Shown: positions 56,422 through 64,000 of the stretch, in pieces | Position numbering within the stretch: the stretch's first letter is position 1 | Layout: each line of letters starts with the position of its first letter | From: Rhizobium lusitanum | GTDB lineage: Bacteria; Pseudomonadota; Alphaproteobacteria; Rhizobiales; Rhizobiaceae | NCBI RefSeq assembly: GCF_014189535.1 | Contig: NZ_CP050308.1 | Location: 1,612,001-1,676,000, forward strand | Length of the DNA: 64,000 bases | Reading direction: 5' to 3' | Translations under genes and position numbers: made by a program | The notes under the pieces: generated by a model | What the model was told of the DNA's origin: nothing | Database searches by the model: none | Seen by the model: the letters and a program-made list of their open reading frames with translations, nothing else

Positions 56422-56910
56422 ATGCCCGGCGATATTTCGCTTGTTGAGATCATGAAGCGTGTCGGAACCGAACTCGGCACTTCCGACTGGATCACGGTCG
56501 ACCAGACCATGATCGACACGTTTGCCGATGCGACGCTCGACCATCAGTTCATCCATGTCGATCCCGAACGCGCCAAGGCCGAAACGCCCTATGGCGGCAC
56601 GATCGCGCACGGCTTCCTGACGCTGTCGCTGCTCTCGGCCATGAACTACAGCGCCCTGCCCAAGATCCGCGAGGAGATCATGGGCATCAACTACGGCTTC
56701 GAAAAGATCCGCTTCATGTCGCCGGTCAAATCCGGCACCCGCATTCGCGGTCGCTTCGTGCTTGCCGAAACCCGGCTGCGCGGCGCCAATATGCTTATGC
56801 TGACCTACGACGTCAGCGTCGAGATAGAGAATGAGCGCAAACCCGCGCTCACCGCGACCTGGACAACCCTGTCGCAATTCGACCCGAAGGATCGGCCGGA
56901 AGAGGCTTAG
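56422..56910 (+). CDS. MaoC-like dehydratase, (R)-enoyl-CoA hydratase type
   Basis: 162 residues from ATG 56422 with GGAAGAG about 8 nt upstream. Single hot-dog fold; the hydratase signature is DTFADATLDHQFIHVDPERA (Asp and His of the catalytic dyad, about 33-52), followed by YGGTIAHGFLTLSLL. It resembles PhaJ-like R-specific enoyl-CoA hydratases that supply polyhydroxyalkanoate monomers, as well as nodulation-protein-N-like members. Exact substrate unknown. Its stop overlaps the convergent small gene by 3 nt. Confidence 0.9.
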   Translation: MPGDISLVEIMKRVGTELGTSDWITVDQTMIDTFADATLDHQFIHVDPERAKAETPYGGTIAHGFLTLSLLSAMNYSALPKIREEIMGINYGFEKIRFMSPVKSGTRIRGRFVLAETRLRGANMLMLTYDVSVEIENERKPALTATWTTLSQFDPKDRPEEA

Positions 56911-57245
56911 GGCTTCTTTGAATTGCGAGACATCTTTCTGAAGAGCAAAATGACAAACGCGATCGCCGCGAATGATACATGAACTATATAAAAACTTAAA
57001 TCCGGCTTTACGTACAGAAAACTTAGAGAAAATTCCTCATATACAATCTGTTCTATTATACGAAAAACTATCCACCCCAAGCTTAGCCATAAACAGAGAC
57101 CGCACATATAATCTATGCTGAAATTTTGACTTCGCGCCGAGGGCTTTGAGCTTTTCGGCGGAGTCCCTATTCCAGTCCATGACCTGGCATCAACTTCAAG
57201 GCTTTCGTTGTCAGAGCCCATGAGCACGAACCTTGTATCGCGCAT
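56907..57245 (-). CDS. Small two-span membrane protein, AT-rich gene
   Basis: 112 residues if ATG 57245 is used; ATG 57221 and 57338 are alternatives and none has a strong ribosome binding site. The C-terminal half has two hydrophobic spans (MCGLCLWLSLGWIVFRII and FYIVHVSFAAIAFVILLF) with a short loop between and a basic tail. The DNA from 56930 to 57110 is far more AT-rich than its surroundings, suggesting foreign origin. Not recognised. Confidence 0.5.
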   Translation of the reverse strand: MRDTRFVLMGSDNESLEVDARSWTGIGTPPKSSKPSARSQNFSIDYMCGLCLWLSLGWIVFRIIEQIVYEEFSLSFLYVKPDLSFYIVHVSFAAIAFVILLFRKMSRNSKKP

Positions 57246-57399
57246 CACAGCGCACTGATTGCCGGCGAGTGTTTCGAGCCCGCTGATACAACGAGTATGC
57301 AACCGAAATTGATGGCAAACAAGATCGATTGCCATCAACTATCGGCATCATGCAATGGCCGATCTTTATATCAGCTTTGCTCGCGAGGGCCTGTCGAAC

Positions 57400-57948
57400 T
57401 TAAAGACCCGCATCCTCCGCCGCTTCGGCAAGCAGACCAAACGCATAGTCGGAGAAGGACCGCCAGACTTCGACACGGAACGTCTCCTCGTCGAGCCGCA
57501 GCAGCACGATCTCCACCTTGCCGAACAGCGTGCGCGAGCAGGCGCCGACAGGAAACGCGACAAGCGACAGATCCTGCGAGCAGCCGCCGGCAAGCGTCGC
57601 TTGCGCGCCTGGGCCGGAGACGATGATCGCGGTGTTGCGATGGGAGACATCGGTTGCCGAATGCAGCACGCCGGCAGACGCCGCGAGAGCAACAAGCTCG
57701 GTGCCGCCATCGTCGATCACAAGCCATTCGTCCGGGCCGAGCCAGAGAGCATAACGCCCATGGCCGTGAGCAGACGTCTTCGGCTTGCGCGGCAATTTCA
57801 CACCGAGCGCCTTGGAAAGACCGGCAATTGAATCATCAGGCGCGCGCAGCGCAATGCGGCTGGCGGCAGCAGCCGGGGTCAGGCGAACGGTGCCGGAGCC
57901 GCCATGGCGGCCAGTGAGCGGCACTTTACGGGTTGCGAGATCAACCAT
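57400..57948 (-). CDS. soxG: Sarcosine oxidase gamma subunit
   Basis: 182 residues from ATG 57948, overlapping the soxA end by 8 nt. Smallest folate-fold subunit of the heterotetrameric enzyme; SoxG motifs include YALWLGPDEWLVI (about 65-77) and DVSHRNTAIIVSGPGA (about 97-112). It has no cofactor of its own and packs against the alpha-subunit aminomethyltransferase domain. Last gene of the soxB-soxD-soxA-soxG operon. Confidence 0.93.
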   Translation of the reverse strand: MVDLATRKVPLTGRHGGSGTVRLTPAAAASRIALRAPDDSIAGLSKALGVKLPRKPKTSAHGHGRYALWLGPDEWLVIDDGGTELVALAASAGVLHSATDVSHRNTAIIVSGPGAQATLAGGCSQDLSLVAFPVGACSRTLFGKVEIVLLRLDEETFRVEVWRSFSDYAFGLLAEAAEDAGL

Positions 57949-60934
57949 TGATCCGGCCTCCTTCCTTGTCAAAGAACACCAGATCCGTCACCTCGACGGC
58001 AATCGTCTTGTCGGGCATCGGCACGTAGAGCGTCTTGCCCATGCGCTCGCGGCCACCAGCAACCAGCGCAAAGGCAATCGAGCGGCCGAGATTTTCCGAC
58101 CAGTAGGCCGAGGTGACATGACCAAGCATGGTCATCGGCTTCGGCTCGTTCGGATCGGCAACGATCTGCGCGCCTTCCTCCAGCACCACCTTCGGGTCGC
58201 GGGTGACAAGGCCGACAAGCTGCTTGCGGCCTTCCTTCACCAGATCAGGCCGCTTCAAGCCGCGAATGCCGACGAAATCCGTCTTCTTCTTGGAGACGGC
58301 CCAGGAAAGCCCGGCATCGTCAGGCGTCACGGTACCGTCCGTATCCTGGCCGACGATGATGTAGCCTTTCTCGGCGCGCAGTACGTGCATGGTCTCGGTG
58401 CCGTAGGCGCAAGCGCCCAGCGGCTCGGCCCGCGCCCAGACGGCTTCCAGAACCGACTGGCCGTAATCGGCCGGCACGTTGATTTCGTAGCCGACTTCAC
58501 CGGTAAACGAGACGCGGAACAGCCGGGCCGGCACGCCGCAGACCTTGCACTCGGCAACGCTCATATGCGGGAAAGCCTCATTGGAAAGGTCCTGCCCCTC
58601 GACCAGCGGCTCGATGATCTCGCGTGCCTTCGGTCCCTGCACGGCAATGACTGCCCATTGCTCGGTGGTCGATGTCAGCCACACCTTCAGATGCGGGAAT
58701 TCGGTCTGGAGATAGTCTTCCATATGATGCAGCACACGCGGCGCCCCGCCGGTCGTGGTCGTCACATGGAAGCGGTCCTCGGCCAGACGCCCGACGACGC
58801 CGTCGTCATAGACGAAGCCATCCTCGCGCGTCATGATGCCGTAGCGGCAACGACCAGGCTTCAGCGTGTCCCAAGCGTTGGTATAGAGCAGGTTGAGGAA
58901 CTGCGCCGCATCCGGTCCGACCACCTCGATCTTTCCGAGCGTCGAAGCGTCGAACACGCCGGCGACTTCGCGCGCCGTGCGGCATTCGCGATCGACAGCC
59001 TGATGCATGGTCTCGCCGGCACGCGGATAGAACCATGCGCGCTTCCAGTTGCCGACATCCTCGAAGATCGCGCCGTGCGCCTCTTCCCAGGCATGCATCG
59101 GCGTCTTGCGCGCGGGGTCGAAGAAGGCTCCGCGCGAATGGCTGATCAGTGTGCCGTAGGTGACCGGCGTATAGGGCGCGCGGAAGGTGGTGAGACCGAC
59201 CTGCGGGATGTCCTTGCCAAGCATTTCGGCGGCGATCGCCAGGCCATGCATGTTGGAAAGCTTGCCCTGATCGGAAGCCATGCCGTTGGTGGTGAAGCGC
59301 TTGATGTGCTCGATCGAATGCATGCCTTCGCGCACGGCAAGGCGGATATCCTTGGCGCAGACATCGTGCTGGAAGTCGACGAAAGCCTTGGCATTGGTGT
59401 CGGGGCCTGCTCCTTCGGCAGCCCCGATCATGCCGCCGGTCCATTCGAAAGCCTGTTCGGCATGGAGCGATATCTTGCTCTTGCCATTAGCTCCGGTCGC
59501 CCGCGCCATCAACTCGCCTGCCGCAAGCGATTCCTCGATTGCCGCCTGCAAACCGTCGGTGCCGTTGCAGGCGCCGACCGAGAGACAATCCTGAACATAG
59601 GTGCCCGGCAGGAAACGCTGCTTCTCGGTGTCGAATTTCAGCTTGCCGCGCGACTGCGAGAACAGATGCACGGAAGGCGTCCAGCCGGAAGAGACGAGCA
59701 GGGCGTCGATGGCGATCTTGCGCGAGCCAGAGCCGCCATTACGCGCCACCGTCATCGAGGAAACACGCAGCTTGCCGGCCGTGTCGATGACGGCGTAGTC
59801 GGTCAGCACTTCGATACCGAGCCGCTTCGCCTCGGCGGCAACCGCTTCGCTCGGCCGCACGCGGCTGTCGACGATAACAGCGATGGAGACACCGGCGCGC
59901 TTCAGGTCGAAGGCCGCTTCATAGGCAGAGTCATGCGCCGTGTAGACGCCGATCTTGGCACCGACCGCGACGCCATAGTGGTTGAGATAGGTGCGGGCAG
60001 CCGATGCCAGCATGATGCCCGGACGGTCGTTGTTCGGGAACACCATATGGCGCTCGATCGCGCCAGTCGCCAGGACGACGCGCTTGGCGCGCACCTGCCA
60101 CAGACGCTCGCGCGGCAGATCGCGGCCAGGCTTGGCGAGATGGTCGGTGACGCGTTCCGCGAGGCCGACGAAGTTATGGTTGTAATAGCCGAACGCGGTC
60201 GTGCGGGTCAGCACCTCGACGTTGTCCATCGACTTGAGCTTGGCAACGACGCCCTGAGCCCATGAATAGCCTTCGGCACCGTCGATCTTCACGCTGGCGT
60301 CGAAACGCAGCGCGCCACCGGCTTCCGCCTGTTCGTCGCAGAGGATGACCTTGGCACCCGCTTCGGCTGCGGCGAGCGCCGCCGAAAGACCGGCAACACC
60401 GGCGCCGACCACCAGCACATCGCAATGGGCGTAGCGGCTGGCATAGTGATCGGGATCCTCTTCCGTCGGCGCAACGCCGAGACCGGCGGCGCGACGGATG
60501 AGCGGCTCGTAAATATGCTTCCAGGCCGCCTTCGGCCACATGAAGGTCTTGTAGTAGAAACCGGCGGCAAAGAAGGACGACAGCAGATTGTTGGCGCCGC
60601 CGACATCGAAGGCCAGCGACGGCCAGCGGTTCTGCGACTGCGCCTTCATGCCGTCGAAGACCTCCTGCACGCTGGCGCGCACGTTGGGCTGGCGGCGGGC
60701 GGCATCGCGGGAAATATCGAGCAGCGCGTTCGGCTCTTCGGCACCAGCCGAGAGGATGCCGCGCGGACGGTGATATTTGAACGAACGGCCGACGAGGTGG
60801 ACACCATTGGCAAGCAGCGCCGAGGCGACGGTGTCGCCCTCCAGCGCCGTGTAGCTTTTGCCGTCAAAGGTGAAGCGGGCGGTTCTGGCCGGCGTCAGAC
60901 GACCCTTGCCCACGATACGATTGGCGCCGCTCAT
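57941..60934 (-). CDS. soxA: Sarcosine oxidase alpha subunit
   Basis: 997 residues, the family's usual size. N-terminal FDGKSYTALEGDTVASALLA (ferredoxin-like/SoxA-A3 region), dinucleotide-binding DVLVVGAGVAGLSAALAAAE (about 173) for NAD+ and FAD-like binding, a second GAIERHMVFPNNDRPGI block, and a C-terminal glycine-cleavage-T-like folate domain (about 600-997, VSFTGEVGYEINVP). It takes formaldehyde equivalents from sarcosine oxidation to tetrahydrofolate. Start overlaps soxD stop by 4 nt. Confidence 0.96.
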   Translation of the reverse strand: MSGANRIVGKGRLTPARTARFTFDGKSYTALEGDTVASALLANGVHLVGRSFKYHRPRGILSAGAEEPNALLDISRDAARRQPNVRASVQEVFDGMKAQSQNRWPSLAFDVGGANNLLSSFFAAGFYYKTFMWPKAAWKHIYEPLIRRAAGLGVAPTEEDPDHYASRYAHCDVLVVGAGVAGLSAALAAAEAGAKVILCDEQAEAGGALRFDASVKIDGAEGYSWAQGVVAKLKSMDNVEVLTRTTAFGYYNHNFVGLAERVTDHLAKPGRDLPRERLWQVRAKRVVLATGAIERHMVFPNNDRPGIMLASAARTYLNHYGVAVGAKIGVYTAHDSAYEAAFDLKRAGVSIAVIVDSRVRPSEAVAAEAKRLGIEVLTDYAVIDTAGKLRVSSMTVARNGGSGSRKIAIDALLVSSGWTPSVHLFSQSRGKLKFDTEKQRFLPGTYVQDCLSVGACNGTDGLQAAIEESLAAGELMARATGANGKSKISLHAEQAFEWTGGMIGAAEGAGPDTNAKAFVDFQHDVCAKDIRLAVREGMHSIEHIKRFTTNGMASDQGKLSNMHGLAIAAEMLGKDIPQVGLTTFRAPYTPVTYGTLISHSRGAFFDPARKTPMHAWEEAHGAIFEDVGNWKRAWFYPRAGETMHQAVDRECRTAREVAGVFDASTLGKIEVVGPDAAQFLNLLYTNAWDTLKPGRCRYGIMTREDGFVYDDGVVGRLAEDRFHVTTTTGGAPRVLHHMEDYLQTEFPHLKVWLTSTTEQWAVIAVQGPKAREIIEPLVEGQDLSNEAFPHMSVAECKVCGVPARLFRVSFTGEVGYEINVPADYGQSVLEAVWARAEPLGACAYGTETMHVLRAEKGYIIVGQDTDGTVTPDDAGLSWAVSKKKTDFVGIRGLKRPDLVKEGRKQLVGLVTRDPKVVLEEGAQIVADPNEPKPMTMLGHVTSAYWSENLGRSIAFALVAGGRERMGKTLYVPMPDKTIAVEVTDLVFFDKEGGRING

Positions 60935-61296
60935 TCCGCAGATCCCTCTTTTTTTGCCGTTTGTTCTTGTGCGTTTTTATCCTGCGCCACCGGCTCGTTG
61001 GCCGTCGGCAACAATGTCGAAAGATCCGGCTTCGGCTCGCCGGCCTTGTAGGTGAGGTAGAAACGGTCGCTGATCGTGTCGCGCGCCGCATTGAAGAAGC
61101 GGCCGCAGCCGTGAATATGCCGCCAGCGCTCGAAGATCAGACCCTTCGGATTGTCGCGCAGGAAGAAATATTGCTCGAATTCCTCGTCAGAAATCCCGGC
61201 AATGTTTTCCGGCCGCACGATATGCGCGTCGCCGGCATTGCGGAATTCCAGTTCCGAACGCTCTTCCTCGCAATAGGGGCAGTAAATCAGCAGCAT
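60931..61296 (-). CDS. soxD: Sarcosine oxidase delta subunit
   Basis: 121 residues. Zinc-binding small subunit: CPYC at residues 6-9 and a His/Cys pair in HIHGCGRFFNAARDT supply ligands. LIYCPYCEEERSELEF and YFFLRDNPKGLIFERWRH are SoxD hallmarks. The ~20 C-terminal residues are a charged extension (AQDKNAQEQTAKKEG). Overlaps soxA by 4 nt. Confidence 0.95.
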   Translation of the reverse strand: MLLIYCPYCEEERSELEFRNAGDAHIVRPENIAGISDEEFEQYFFLRDNPKGLIFERWRHIHGCGRFFNAARDTISDRFYLTYKAGEPKPDLSTLLPTANEPVAQDKNAQEQTAKKEGSAE

Positions 61297-61312
61297 CGTT
61301 TTCTACCTAATG

Positions 61313-61732
61313 TTAAAGCTCGGAACCGGGGATATTGGTGCCGGGAGGCTGCTCGCAGAGCTGGCGCCCCATGGTGACGAAAGGGGTTATGCGCTTCAGG
61401 AGCGCCTCCAGCGATCCATAGGGTTTCAGCACGTTGGTCATCCCCATATTGACCAGGCTCATGCCGAACAGATCGATGTCGAGCACGAAAGCCCTCGTCG
61501 CCTCAGGTTTCTGTTCCGGCACGAAATAGACCGCCGGCTTGTTCAGCACCTTGGCGCAGATCAGCGTTCCGCTTTCGGCCACAAAGGGCCATTCGGCTTC
61601 ATCCTTCGCCTTGTGGATCACCTGCATGCGAAAATCCCCAGCCCCTGGAAAGAGATCGCTGACTCCGGTCACGATCGTTCCTGCCGGCAATGAAAGCCCT
61701 GCTGCAAGAAAGATCCCGACCGGCGCCAGCAT
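61313..61732 (-). CDS. Secreted protein of unknown function inside the sarcosine oxidase operon
   Basis: 139 residues from ATG 61732, which overlaps the soxB stop (TGATG), so translation is coupled. Signal peptide MLAPVGIFLAAGLSLPAGTI with cleavage expected near residue 20-24; the mature part is a small mixed fold with two cysteines (LICAKVL, QLCEQPP). All other operon products are cytosolic, so a periplasmic protein here is unexpected. Family not recognised. A role in uptake or sensing of sarcosine or glycine betaine is only a guess. Confidence 0.75.
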   Translation of the reverse strand: MLAPVGIFLAAGLSLPAGTIVTGVSDLFPGAGDFRMQVIHKAKDEAEWPFVAESGTLICAKVLNKPAVYFVPEQKPEATRAFVLDIDLFGMSLVNMGMTNVLKPYGSLEALLKRITPFVTMGRQLCEQPPGTNIPGSEL

Positions 61733-62985
61733 CAATGCGCCACGGCGGCAGCCGCCGCTTCGTCGATCAGGCGGCCTGTGCGGAAGCGATCCAGATTGAG
61801 CCCGGCATTGAACTTGTGCGGTTCGTCGCGGGCGATCAGATGCGCAAACAGATTAGCCGAGCCCGGCGTCGCCTTGAAGCCGCCCGTCCCCCAGCCACAA
61901 TTCACATAGAGCCCCGGCACTGGCGTCTTCGACTGGATCGCCGAGCGGTCCGGCGTGTTGTCGACGATGCCGCCCCAGGAGCGCATCATCTTGACGCGCC
62001 GGAACATCGGGAACAGCTCGCAGATCGCATCCAGTGTGTGGGTGATGATCTGCAGGCCGCCGGTCTGGCTGTAGGAATTATACTGGTCCGTGCCGGCGCC
62101 GATGACGAGTTCGCCCTTGTCCGACTGCGAAATATAGGCATGCACCGTGTTCGACATGACGACGCAGGGGAAAATCGGCTTCAGCGGTTCGGAAACCAGC
62201 GCCTGCAGCGGGCTCGATTGCAGCGGCACGCGCACGCCGGCCATCTGCATGACCACCGTCGTGTGGCCAGCCGCCGAAACACCGATCTTCTTGGCGCCGA
62301 TGAAGCCACGGTTGGTGTCGACGCCGGTCACGCGTCCATCCGGCCCGCGCTGGATGCCAGTCACTTCGCAATTCTGGATGATATGCACGCCGCGATCAGA
62401 CGCTGCGCGAGCAAAGCCCCAGGCAACCGCATCATGACGCGCCGTGCCGCCACGACGCTGGAGAGCCGCGCCGTTGATCGGGTAGCGCGCGCTGCCGGAA
62501 ATATCGAGCGGCGGACAAAAAGCCTTGGCCTGCTCCGGCGTCAGCCATTCATTGTCGATGCCGTAGAGACGGTTGGCATGAATATGCCGTTTGAAGGATT
62601 GCTGGTCATGCACATTATGCGACAGCATCATCACGCCGCGCGGCGAGTACATGACATTGTAATTGAGATCCTGCGACAGCCCTTCCCAGAGCTTCATCGA
62701 ATGCTCGTAAATGTGCATGCTCTCTTCATAGAGATAGTTCGAGCGGATGATGGTCGTGTTGCGGCCGGTATTGCCGCCGCCGAGCCAGCCCTTTTCGAGC
62801 ACGGCGATATTGGTGATGCCATGTTCCTTGGCGAGATAATAGGCAGCGCCCAGACCATGGCCGCCACCGCCGATGATGATGACGTCATACTCCTTGCGCG
62901 GCTCTGGCGAGGACCATTGGGCCTCCCAGCCCTTGTGAGCCCGCATCGCTTCCCGTGCCACGGCAAAAACCGAGTATTTACGCAT
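61732..62985 (-). CDS. soxB: Sarcosine oxidase beta subunit
   Basis: 417 residues. Carries non-covalent FAD and covalent FMN and oxidises sarcosine to glycine and formaldehyde with peroxide formation. FAD site DVIIIGGGGHGLGAAYYLAK (about 34) followed by GWLGGGNTGRNTTIIRSNYL; LQRRGGTARHDAVAWGFARA contains the histidine region that binds FMN in this family; C-terminal NCGWGTGGFKATPGSA. First gene of the operon; ~140 bp upstream hold the promoter, not resolved. Confidence 0.96.
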   Translation of the reverse strand: MRKYSVFAVAREAMRAHKGWEAQWSSPEPRKEYDVIIIGGGGHGLGAAYYLAKEHGITNIAVLEKGWLGGGNTGRNTTIIRSNYLYEESMHIYEHSMKLWEGLSQDLNYNVMYSPRGVMMLSHNVHDQQSFKRHIHANRLYGIDNEWLTPEQAKAFCPPLDISGSARYPINGAALQRRGGTARHDAVAWGFARAASDRGVHIIQNCEVTGIQRGPDGRVTGVDTNRGFIGAKKIGVSAAGHTTVVMQMAGVRVPLQSSPLQALVSEPLKPIFPCVVMSNTVHAYISQSDKGELVIGAGTDQYNSYSQTGGLQIITHTLDAICELFPMFRRVKMMRSWGGIVDNTPDRSAIQSKTPVPGLYVNCGWGTGGFKATPGSANLFAHLIARDEPHKFNAGLNLDRFRTGRLIDEAAAAAVAH

Positions 62986-63147
62986 TCGCCCTCAACTCCT
63001 TCAGGCAACAAGCCCGTTTCATCGGCCATACAAATCGCAAATCGAAAACCGACACAACGGCTCTTTTGCGACGCATTCCGCACCGGCTTTCGACACGGTT
63101 AAAAAGAATGCAAAGCTAGACAGTCCACATCTCGTTCATTCGCAGCC

Positions 63148-63423
63148 CTATTTGCGCTGTAAATGGCAGATCTTCACCCGCCCACCATGGCCGTCTTTGC
63201 GCCAGACGCAGCCCTCTTTCCGTGGCTTGCGGTCATAAATATAGATTCTAGCCCGATTCTTGCTGTCGAACCTCTGGTTTGAAAAATCGTGACCGCCGAC
63301 GCGAACATTCTTACCGAAACGGACCTCGCCGGCGGTGACTGGCGCAAGCGTCGCGGCCAGAACAGCAAAGACAAGTGCCGCCGCAAACAGTCTTTCGGCG
63401 GAGAGGACGTTCGTGAATGTCAT
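63148..63423 (-). CDS. Small secreted basic protein, 91 residues
   Basis: ATG 63423 has AGGAG about 10 nt upstream. Signal peptide of about 31 residues (RLFAAALVFAVLAATLAPVT-AG), then a ~60-residue basic mature part with two cysteines (EGCVWRKDG, KICHLQRK) that may form one disulfide. No family recognised. Stands alone between soxB and rpsU. Confidence 0.7.
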   Translation of the reverse strand: MTFTNVLSAERLFAAALVFAVLAATLAPVTAGEVRFGKNVRVGGHDFSNQRFDSKNRARIYIYDRKPRKEGCVWRKDGHGGRVKICHLQRK

Positions 63424-63759
63424 GCCGCGATTCTCCTTTGACCCACGCCGGGACTACCGCGATAGCATAGAGTAACAACGTGATGCTGGATCTTCGCACA
63501 GGCATGTCAGTCTCGCAAAGTATGGCGAGGCAATCCATCTTCGATAGCCATGGCAACGCGATCAAGGTATTGCAAGCCTGTCTCGACTCCTGCGAATTGC
63601 TTTTTCCTCTGCTAATGCACGATCCGGCTAGACTTTGACAAAGTGATCTGTTATTGCGCCAAACCAATCGCAAGGCTTCTGCCGCGCGAACGTTATATTT
63701 TTGCCTTTTGGCGCCTCCGTCGCATCAGGTAACAACCAAACTAAAGGAACGTGATTCTC
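63424..63759. other. 336-bp gap before rpsU
   Basis: No gene seen on either strand; the minus-strand frame over rpsU is antisense. The rpsU promoter should lie here but I could not fix it. AAAGGA 11 nt before GTG 63760 is the ribosome binding site. Confidence 0.4.
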
Positions 63760-63972
63760 GTGCAGGTACTTGTCCGCGATAACAATGTCGACCAGGCTCT
63801 CCGCGCTCTCAAGAAGAAGATGCAGCGCGAAGGTATTTTCCGCGAAATGAAGATGCGCGACTTTTACGAAAAGCCGTCGCAGAAGCGTGCTCGCGAAAAA
63901 GCCGAAGCCGTTCGTCGCGTTCGCAAGCTGGCCCGCAAGCGCGCACAGCGCGAAGGTGTGGTTGCACGGTAA
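63760..63972 (+). CDS. rpsU: 30S ribosomal protein S21
   Basis: 70 residues from GTG 63760, chosen because S21 begins [20 protein letters not shown] and because AAAGGA lies 11 nt upstream; the frame from 63751 would add three residues and put the ribosome site too close. Complete family pattern: [20 protein letters not shown] and a strongly basic C-terminus. S21 sits on the 30S platform near the anti-Shine-Dalgarno end of 16S rRNA. A short CGTCG-T6-CGACG hairpin (63974-63989) follows. Confidence 0.97.
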   Translation: MQVLVRDNNVDQALRALKKKMQREGIFREMKMRDFYEKPSQKRAREKAEAVRRVRKLARKRAQREGVVAR

Positions 63973-64000
63973 TCGTCGTTTTTTCGACGTTTTCAAATGC

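Noticed and set aside
57355..60265. Plus-strand frames opposite soxG and soxA
   Set aside because: Shadow frames opposite clearly identified sarcosine oxidase subunits.
63628..63996. 122-codon minus-strand frame over rpsU
   Set aside because: Antisense to a certain ribosomal protein gene.

Overview
The window looks like chromosome of a Rhizobiaceae alphaproteobacterium (Rhizobium/Agrobacterium type). This rests on high GC coding sequence, rhizobial gene neighbourhoods (gltB-gltD, a six-gene glg operon, soxB-soxD-soxA-soxG, N-formylglutamate amidohydrolase next to cpdR, rpsU), a suhB/alpha-r14-like small RNA beside an inositol-monophosphatase-family gene, an RpoH promoter with a thermometer-like leader before hsp20, and typical rhizobial palindromic repeats. 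Species cannot be fixed from sequence reading alone.

Layout. 1-1.4 kb: end of a C5-cytosine DNA methyltransferase and a GIY-YIG nuclease, a likely type II restriction-modification pair cut by the window edge. 1.4-7.8 kb: glutamate synthase (gltD, gltB, minus strand). 8.3-18.8 kb: housekeeping genes (threonine aldolase, LysR regulator with a divergent SBF-like transporter, Hsp20, DUF2000 with a divergent Lrp/AsnC regulator, alpha/beta hydrolase, HisN-type phosphatase, PPOX flavoprotein, N-formylglutamate amidohydrolase, CpdR). Between them lie two small-RNA loci and several palindromic operators.

18.88-31.77 kb: a 12.8-kb integrated element in the 3' end of tRNA-Val(GAC), bounded by a 49-bp direct repeat with one mismatch. 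From the tRNA inward it carries integrase, excisionase, two divergent ribbon-helix-helix regulators, a HigBA-type toxin-antitoxin pair, and a 1060-residue SIR2 / P-loop NTPase / TPR / cold-shock-like protein that is a candidate anti-phage effector. The opposite-strand operon follows: winged-helix protein, replication-initiator-like gene with iterons inside it, three unknowns, ClpP-like head protease, decoration protein and gpE-type major capsid protein. No terminase, portal or tail gene was recognised, so it resembles a capsid-encoding satellite or a strongly reduced prophage. It is the most interesting part of the window.

31.9-45 kb: small secreted proteins, a DUF475 membrane protein, mannose-1-phosphate guanylyltransferase (manC), a three-gene transglutaminase / DUF2126 / circularly permuted ATP-grasp / alpha-E cluster, and an orphan Tad-like von Willebrand A protein. 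45.2-56.4 kb: glgP-glgB-glgC-glgA-pgm-glgX, a complete glycogen synthesis and degradation operon. 56.4-64 kb: MaoC-like hydratase, a small membrane protein, the sarcosine oxidase operon soxB-(secreted protein)-soxD-soxA-soxG on the minus strand, a small secreted protein and rpsU.
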